From contig NZ_BMRP01000056.1 of assembly GCF_014648695.1 (NCBI RefSeq), positions 1 through 39,834 on the forward strand: a stretch of 39,834 bases of DNA. The letters are read 5' to 3'. The DNA is from Streptomyces albospinus. Lineage in GTDB: Bacteria; Actinomycetota; Actinomycetes; Streptomycetales; Streptomycetaceae. The notes beneath the pieces are model-generated. The model was not told the origin of the DNA. It saw nothing but the letters and a program-made list of their open reading frames with translations, and made no database searches. A program made the position numbers and the translations under genes. Position 1 is the first letter of the stretch. Each line of letters starts with the position of its first letter. Shown here one piece after another: positions 35,470-39,834 of this stretch.

Positions 35470-35988
35470 GCCGGCGTACCGCCCGCACCGCCCGTACACG
35501 GCGCTGGGCCGCTTCGCGAGGAAGGGGAAATGGTTGGTCTCGCCCATGTGGCCATCGAGACGGTCCGTGCGCAGGGCCGCCGCGTGGTCGTGGCCCGCGG
35601 CTGGGCCGGCCTGGCCCTGGTCGACGACCGGGACGACTGCTTCGTCCTCGGCGAGGTCAACCAGCAGGCGCTGCTGGCCGGGTGACCGCCGTGGTACACC
35701 CCGGCGGCGCAGGCACCGCGACGACAGCGACCCGGACCGGTGCGCCGCAGGTCGTGGTACCCCAGGCGACGGACCAGCCGTACTGGGCCACCGGGTGGCC
35801 GACCTGGGCATCGGCACGGCACCGACGGTCCCACTCCGACCACGGAGTCGCTCTCCGCCGCGCTCAGGGCGGCCCTGACGCCCGAGACCCGCGCACGAGC
35901 GAGGGCCGTGGCCGCCACGATCGGCACCGACGGAGCGGCGGTGGCCGCGAAGTTGCTGGTCGATGCGGTCGGACCAGAAAGGCCGTAG
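35470..35988 (+). pseudogene. GT1-family (UDP-sugar) glycosyltransferase, C-terminal half with frameshifts
   Basis: Three frames rebuild the donor-binding half of a sterol/macrolide-type glycosyltransferase. First EMVGLAHVAIETVRAQGRRV with ARGWAGLALV and CFVLGEVNQQALLAG and a stop at 35682-35684. Then VVHPGGAGTATTATRTGAPQ with VVVPQATDQPYWA, the family sugar-donor motif. Then RVADLGIGTA, TESLSAALRAALTPETRAR and GAAVAAKLLVDAVG. Frames change near 35682 and 35790. The acceptor-binding N-terminal half is missing. Its substrate cannot be known. Confidence 0.85.
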
Positions 35989-36156
35989 GCGTCCGCGTGA
36001 ACCAGGTGGTCGACCCGAACGGCACCGTGACCGGCAAGCTCGGCTGAAACGACGTCACCGCCAGGTTCGTCCGTCTTCACCGGCGCGCTCCTGTGCGGAA
36101 CGCAGGCGACACTGTGCTGCTCGCGCCGTCCGACAGCGGTGTAGTGCGCGCCGTGG
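35989..36156. other. Short intergenic region
   Basis: Lies between the glycosyltransferase remnant and the second LysR (convergent). No gene or strong hairpin seen. Confidence 0.4.
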
Positions 36157-37062
36157 TTACCGTGGCGCGCGTTGACGGCGGCTGCCGGGCGCGGCGAGCT
36201 CGACGAAGGAACGGATCAAGGGGTTGGCGTCGGTGGCGCGCCAGGCGACGACCAGTCGGCTTGGCGGCATGTCGACCAGCGGGACGACGGTGAGGCCGTC
36301 GGGAGGCTGATGGCCGAGCGGCGCGCGCATATGGCCGAGCGGCGCCAGTCCGACTGTTCCGTTCCACAGCACAGCCCGGATGCATTCGTGGACGGTGCGC
36401 ACCACAGGGCCCCCGCGCAGCGGCTCGCCGGGCTGGGTGCCGTGCCAGTAGGCGCGCCAGACGGGGTCGGTGCCGTCGGGGAACTGGAACCACGTGCGGT
36501 CGGCGAGGTCGGCGAGGCGTAGCAGGTCGTGTTCGGCGAGCGGATCGTCGGTGCGCAGGACCGCCCCGACGGGTTCGGAGCGGATGACGCGGGTGTCGAT
36601 CCCGGTGTCGTCGAACGGCGCCCGGGTCACGGCGACATCGACCAGGCCGGCGCGCAGTCCCGTGGTCGGGTCCGCGAAGTCGGCCTCGATGACACGGGCG
36701 TTGACGCCCGGATGGCGTCGGCGGAAGGCGTCCGCGAGGGATGTTCCGGTGCCGGCGCGCTCCACGCTGTCGCCGAGGGTGCCGATGGTGAGGCTCGCGG
36801 CGCCGGCCGCGGCAGCGACTCGGACGCGGGCGTGATCCGCCTGCGCCAACAGGGTGCGCGCTTCGTCGTACAAGGCGGTCCCGGCCGCCGTCAGGGTCAC
36901 GCCGGCGGGCGAGCGGTGCAGCAGGGTGGCCCCCAGATCCGCTTCCAACCGTTTGATGGCGCGGGTCAGCGGTGGCTGGGTCATGTGCAGTCTGGCAGCG
37001 GCCCGGCCGAAGTGGCGCTCCTCTACGACGGCCACGAAGTAGCGCAGCAGGCGAAGGTCCAT
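36157..37062 (-). CDS. LysR-family transcriptional regulator (second copy)
   Basis: A 301-residue LTTR. The DNA-binding domain reads DLRLLRYFVAVVEERHFGRA and QPPLTRAIKRLEADLG, close in wording to the first LysR (ELRYFVAVAEELHFGRAAQR, QPPLSRAIRQLERRLG). The effector domain differs more, as expected for paralogues with different ligands. The ATG at 37062 is 10 bases from a perfect dyad identical in its arms to the one in front of the first LysR; the open frame runs further upstream but across that operator. Divergent from the metallo-beta-lactamase-fold gene, which it probably controls. Confidence 0.93.
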   Translation of the reverse strand: MDLRLLRYFVAVVEERHFGRAAARLHMTQPPLTRAIKRLEADLGATLLHRSPAGVTLTAAGTALYDEARTLLAQADHARVRVAAAAGAASLTIGTLGDSVERAGTGTSLADAFRRRHPGVNARVIEADFADPTTGLRAGLVDVAVTRAPFDDTGIDTRVIRSEPVGAVLRTDDPLAEHDLLRLADLADRTWFQFPDGTDPVWRAYWHGTQPGEPLRGGPVVRTVHECIRAVLWNGTVGLAPLGHMRAPLGHQPPDGLTVVPLVDMPPSRLVVAWRATDANPLIRSFVELAAPGSRRQRAPR

Positions 37063-37071
37063 CGCCAGTGA

Positions 37072-37090
37072 CGATACCCGAACGGTATCG
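37072..37090. promoter_or_regulatory. LysR operator (T-N11-A dyad), second site
   Basis: CGATACC at 37072-37078 and GGTATCG at 37084-37090 with spacer CGAAC. Both 7-bp arms are identical to the site at 22030-22048; only the 5-base spacer differs (CGTGC there). Confidence 0.8.
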
Positions 37091-37222
37091 GGCGTGTTGA
37101 ACAAGTATTGGACGCCGGAGTCGGCGCGGAGGTGGAGTGGAAGGGCAATCAGCAATCGACATCGGACCCGGATCCGGTCCTCGAATCCCGACCGGTCCGG
37201 CGAGCCAGGGAGTGTGCCTGTC

Positions 37223-38116
37223 ATGGCCGACTATCAGCTGCCCGACCCGGTGGTACGGACCACCGGTGCGCAGGAGCTCGCGCGTGACCTGGTGGTCGTG
37301 CCCGACCGGAACGTGCAGCTGGTCCCGAACATCGGGGTCATCGGCGGGACGCGCGCGGTGCTCGTGGTCGACACCGGCCTGGGCTCGGAGAACGCCGAGA
37401 GCGTGCTGGCCTTCGCCCGCGACTACGCCAACGGGCGCAAGCTGTATCTGACTTCGACCCACTTCCACCCCGAGCACGCCTTCGGCGCGCACGTCTTCGC
37501 GGGCGAGGCGACGTTCCTGGTCAACAAGGCGCAGGCTGAGGACCTGGCGATCAAGGGCGCCGGGTACCTCACGATGTTCCGGGGTCTGAGCCCGACCGTC
37601 GCCGGGCGCTTGGAAGGCGCGCAGGTGCCCACACCGGACTTCGTCTACGAGGCGTCCCACGACCTCGACCTCGGCGGCCGGGTGGTGCGTCTACAGGCCG
37701 TCGGCCGGGCGCACAGCAAGGGTGACCAGGTGATCACGGTGCCCGACGCCGATGTGCTGTTCACCGGTGACCTGGTCGAGACCGGACAGTTCGCGATCTT
37801 CCCGTGGTTCCCGCCGCACGACACCGACGCGAGCGGTCTGGGCTGGATCGAGGTCATGACCCGGCTGGCGGCGGCCAGGCCGCGGACCGTGGTCCCGGGT
37901 CACGGCGACATTGGTGGAACGCAGGTGCTGGAGGATGTGCTCGGATACCTGCGGGAGTTGCGCGACGAGACCTGGACGCGACGTGACTCGGCGATGAGCC
38001 AGGAGACGATCGTCGAGGAGGTCCGAGCGGTGTTGACCGAGCGGCATCCCGAGTGGGCGGGCCGGGAGTGGATCGACGCCGCCGTCGCGTGTCTGTGCGG
38101 CGAGCACGCGACGTGA
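37223..38116 (+). CDS. MBL-fold metallohydrolase
   Basis: A 297-residue metallo-beta-lactamase-fold hydrolase. Metal-site positions are THFHPEH (His80, His82, Glu84, His85), GRAHSKGD (His164), FTGD (Asp183) and PGHGD (His227). The usual HxHxDH Asp is Glu84, a change seen in some subgroups that may alter or remove the second metal. There is no signal peptide, so it acts in the cytoplasm, probably on an ester, lactone or thioester rather than on beta-lactams. AGGGAG is 9 bases upstream of the ATG. It is divergent from the second LysR with the shared-type operator between them. Confidence 0.92.
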   Translation: MADYQLPDPVVRTTGAQELARDLVVVPDRNVQLVPNIGVIGGTRAVLVVDTGLGSENAESVLAFARDYANGRKLYLTSTHFHPEHAFGAHVFAGEATFLVNKAQAEDLAIKGAGYLTMFRGLSPTVAGRLEGAQVPTPDFVYEASHDLDLGGRVVRLQAVGRAHSKGDQVITVPDADVLFTGDLVETGQFAIFPWFPPHDTDASGLGWIEVMTRLAAARPRTVVPGHGDIGGTQVLEDVLGYLRELRDETWTRRDSAMSQETIVEEVRAVLTERHPEWAGREWIDAAVACLCGEHAT

Positions 38117-38224
38117 GCCCGGCCGTCGCCTTCCGGTCCACCCGGCCGCAGGGGTCAGCGGGGGGGGCGGACGCCCACGAGCACGCCCGCACCCCGTTCC
38201 TGTCCTGTCCCTTACGTGCGCCGG

Positions 38225-38593
38225 TCAGTCCGCCGGACCGAGGAACTCCAGCCGGTTGCCGACCGGGTCCAGGCTGTAGAAGCGGCGCCGGCCGGGCAGC
38301 CGGTCGTCCCAGACGACGGGTGCGCCGTGGGATCGAAGCCGGTCGGCGAGGCCGTCGATGTCCCACACCTGCAACCCAGGATGGGCTCGGGTACCGGGGT
38401 GGTAAGGCGTGTCGATGCCCAGATGCAGCTGTCCGCCACCGTCCTCACCGGTGAACCAGCAGCCGCCGCGGACCGCGAGAACGGGAGGCCCGGCGACTTC
38501 CCGTATCCCGAGCAGGTCGGCGTAGAAGGTGCGCATCAGCGGGCCGCAACCGGCGGGGGCGGTCAGCTGTACGTGGTCGAGTGTGACGAGCAT
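38225..38593 (-). CDS. VOC-family protein (glyoxalase/bleomycin-resistance/dioxygenase fold), first copy
   Basis: A 122-residue single-domain VOC protein with two beta-alpha-beta-beta-beta halves. It has LDHVQLTAPAG with a first metal His, GGCWFTGEDGGGQLHLGID mid-domain, and the end DPVGNRLEFLGP with the metal-ligand Glu. The start is the ATG with GAAGGAGA 8 bases upstream. It is last in a minus-strand run. The second VOC gene (39247-39615) is the same length and aligns throughout, so the two arose by duplication. Function is not predictable; members range from thiol transferases to drug-binding proteins. Confidence 0.92.
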   Translation of the reverse strand: MLVTLDHVQLTAPAGCGPLMRTFYADLLGIREVAGPPVLAVRGGCWFTGEDGGGQLHLGIDTPYHPGTRAHPGLQVWDIDGLADRLRSHGAPVVWDDRLPGRRRFYSLDPVGNRLEFLGPAD

Positions 38594-38636
38594 GGGGGTC
38601 TCCTTCACATCGGCTTGGATCTGCCGGAGTTCGGCT

Positions 38637-38906
38637 TCAGACGCGGGGCCGCCAGCGGGCCTCCAGGCGAGGGCGGCCGTCGTCGTCGATGACGGCGTGC
38701 CAGTGGGCCTGTAGCTGTGTGGGGGCGAAGGTGGCGGTCCGCGGGGGCAGCGCCGGGGTGCGCAGCGGGCGTGTGCGAACGACGGTGCTGTGGAGCGGGC
38801 TGTCGGCGCAGCGCCGGAGGATGCGGGTGAAGAGCGCGAGCAGGCCGCCGACGGGCCGGACGTGGTCTCCTGCGGGGTGGATGTGGCGGTGGGTGAGGGC
38901 AGACAT
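38637..38906 (-). CDS. Small basic protein of unknown function
   Basis: An 89-residue protein with a strong ribosome site (GGAGGTGA) 6 bases before the ATG. It has a hydrophobic helix near the front (VGGLLALFTRILRR), a Thr/Pro/Arg-rich middle, and ends LQAHWHAVIDDDGRPRLEAR followed by WRPRV. The stop is 43 bases before VOC copy one, with which it is probably cotranscribed. I do not recognise a named family. Confidence 0.6.
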   Translation of the reverse strand: MSALTHRHIHPAGDHVRPVGGLLALFTRILRRCADSPLHSTVVRTRPLRTPALPPRTATFAPTQLQAHWHAVIDDDGRPRLEARWRPRV

Positions 38907-38911
38907 GGGAG

Positions 38912-39136
38912 TCACCTCCGTGGCGGGGTGGAGAGGAATCCGTGGAGGAAAGTGGCTTTGTTGCACGGTCGGTGGTGCCGGATATTGCGCAACGGCGGGC
39001 GGAGCAGGGCTCGTGAGCCGCGCACCGTGCAGCCGTGCGTCGCGGGTTCGGCGGGGTCCGGCTCGGTCGACCGGGTCAGCGTGTCGGAGCAGGTCGTCCA
39101 GGGCTGGTGCAGGACAGCGAACGTGGTGCGGAGCAT
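38912..39136 (-). CDS. Small unknown protein, doubtful
   Basis: A 74-codon frame between VOC copy two and the small basic protein, ending 5 bases before the start of the latter. Third positions are GC-rich and the junction is tight, which favours coding, but it has no good ribosome site and no domain (MLRTTFAVLHQPWTTCSDTL at the front, Arg/Pro-rich later). Confidence 0.35.
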   Translation of the reverse strand: MLRTTFAVLHQPWTTCSDTLTRSTEPDPAEPATHGCTVRGSRALLRPPLRNIRHHRPCNKATFLHGFLSTPPRR

Positions 39137-39246
39137 GGGGACTTGCCGTCCCCGAGGGTGGGCGGCCCGTGGAGTGTGCAGAGAGCGCCGTCCCGTTCGG
39201 GGGCCGGCAGGTCGGTGTGGGCTCCCGTCACATGACAAGGCGCTGG

Positions 39247-39615
39247 TCAGCGCAGTGGTTGAAGGAACTCCAGCCGGTTGCCGACCGGGTCCTGAGTGAA
39301 GAACCGGCGGTGACCGGGGAGGCTGATGCCCCAGGCGACGGGGGCTCCGTGCTGTTCCAGCCGCGCGGCCGGTTCATCGAGGTCGGTGACGCGCACCGCG
39401 GGGTGGGCCCTGCGGGGCGGGCGGAATCCGTCCTCCACGCCCACATGGATCTGCACCTGGCCGCCGTCCCCGGTGAACCAGCAGCCGCCTCGGCGGGCGA
39501 GCACCGGTGGCTTGGGGATCTCGGTCATCCCCAGGGCGGTGATGCAGAAGGTGCGCAGGACGTCCTCGGAGCCGGCCGGGGCTGCCGGCTGTACGTGGTC
39601 GAGTGCGGTGAGCAT
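39247..39615 (-). CDS. VOC-family protein, second copy
   Basis: A 122-residue paralogue of the VOC protein at 38225-38593. Shared blocks are LDHVQxxAPAG, PPVLAxRGGCWFTG, HGAPVxW, LPGxRRF and DPVGNRLEFL. The first-metal His and last-metal Glu are kept in both. Between the copies, differences concentrate in the middle loops (CITALGMTEIPK here, YADLLGIREVAG there), so substrate or ligand may differ. GGGAGG is 10 bases before the ATG. Confidence 0.92.
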   Translation of the reverse strand: MLTALDHVQPAAPAGSEDVLRTFCITALGMTEIPKPPVLARRGGCWFTGDGGQVQIHVGVEDGFRPPRRAHPAVRVTDLDEPAARLEQHGAPVAWGISLPGHRRFFTQDPVGNRLEFLQPLR

Positions 39616-39660
39616 GGTGAACGGACCTCCCATCGAGGGGCGAGTGGGGTGCCGGCTTCC

Positions 39661-39689
39661 GCCCGTGGTGGTGTCAACTCGCCACGGGC
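39661..39689 (-). terminator. Hairpin after the small membrane protein
   Basis: GCCCGTGG at 39661-39668 and CCACGGGC at 39682-39689 form an 8-bp stem, 11 bases past the stop of the minus-strand membrane protein gene. Partial read-through into the VOC genes is possible. Confidence 0.6.
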
Positions 39690-39699
39690 GGCCAGGCGT

Positions 39700-39834
39700 T
39701 CACTGTCCGAGGGCGACCTGGACGATCTTGATGACGACGAGGACCATCGCGATGAGCAGATACGTCCGCAGGGCGCCCATGCCGATCTTGCGGGTGGTGG
39801 ACATGGTGGGCTTGGCGAGCGTGTCCAGGGGCGG
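39700..39834 (-). CDS. Small membrane protein, N-terminus beyond the window
   Basis: The frame is open to the window edge and ends in TTRKIGMGALRTYLLIAMVL with VVIKIVQVALGQ and a stop. There is one transmembrane helix at the C-terminus. The ATG at 39804 would give a 34-residue protein, but the frame continues upstream (PPLDTLAKPT), so the true start may be outside. The family looks conserved in Streptomyces, with no known role. Confidence 0.6.
   Translation of the reverse strand, partial: PPLDTLAKPTMSTTRKIGMGALRTYLLIAMVLVVIKIVQVALGQ

Noticed and set aside
36077..37660. 527-codon minus-strand frame across LysR and the MBL-fold gene
   Set aside because: It overlaps two well-supported genes in other frames and is Arg/Pro-rich throughout.
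1..39834. CRISPR arrays, rRNA or intact tRNA genes
   Set aside because: No regularly spaced repeats of CRISPR size and no rRNA-like or complete tRNA cloverleaf sequence were seen. The direct repeats found have only 2-5 adjacent copies.

Overview
This is high-GC actinobacterial DNA, most likely an accessory or arm region of a Streptomyces chromosome. The evidence is strong third-position GC in the genes, GTG and TTG starts behind purine-rich ribosome sites, an indigoidine-synthetase-type NRPS, a Tat-exported phosphoesterase, and many TetR/LysR/MarR regulators facing the genes they probably control.

Layout. 1-1606: the C-terminal tail of an IS5-type transposase, then about 1.5 kb with no convincing gene. 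1607-5425: a single-module synthetase with the A-Ox-PCP-TE architecture of BpsA/IndC, which makes the blue pigment indigoidine from glutamine. 5426-9800: a small secreted His/Gly-rich protein, a degraded IS5 copy, a GT87-like membrane protein behind a large palindrome, and an SDR broken by one extra base. 10238-13087: an intact three-gene P450 system (3Fe-4S ferredoxin, ferredoxin reductase, CYP) with overlapping or tight junctions. 13372-14579: a sensor kinase broken by an 11-bp tandem duplication, with no response regulator nearby. 15318-20777: a secreted protein with an aerolysin-like look, an amidase whose divergent TetR regulator survives only as about 20 codons next to a pair of matching palindromes, and a metallophosphoesterase. 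21152-22830: a LysR/SDR divergent pair. 22842-24682: remnants of an epimerase and an old yellow enzyme around an intact enoyl-CoA hydratase. 24683-29547: a GatB/YqeY protein, an M64 peptidase, a MarR/hydrolase divergent pair and a VanZ-like protein. 30050-32675: a headless S33 peptidase, a TetR and a collapsed AraC gene. 32954-35059: a second P450 with a divergent TetR. 35110-35988: IS5 and glycosyltransferase remnants. 36157-38116: a second LysR divergent from a metallo-beta-lactamase-fold gene. 38225-39834: a compact minus-strand set with two paralogous VOC proteins, one or two small unknown proteins and a small membrane protein.

Two themes stand out. First, much of the window is decaying: at least eight gene remnants and four transposase remnants lie between intact genes, and several lesions can be read to the base. 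Second, control signals are unusually legible. The two LysR genes, 15 kb apart, carry the same operator (CGATACC-N5-GGTATCG), and palindromes sit in the amidase, GT87, MarR/hydrolase and TetR/P450 promoter regions. Family calls rest on motifs and remembered family sequences; no database search was run.
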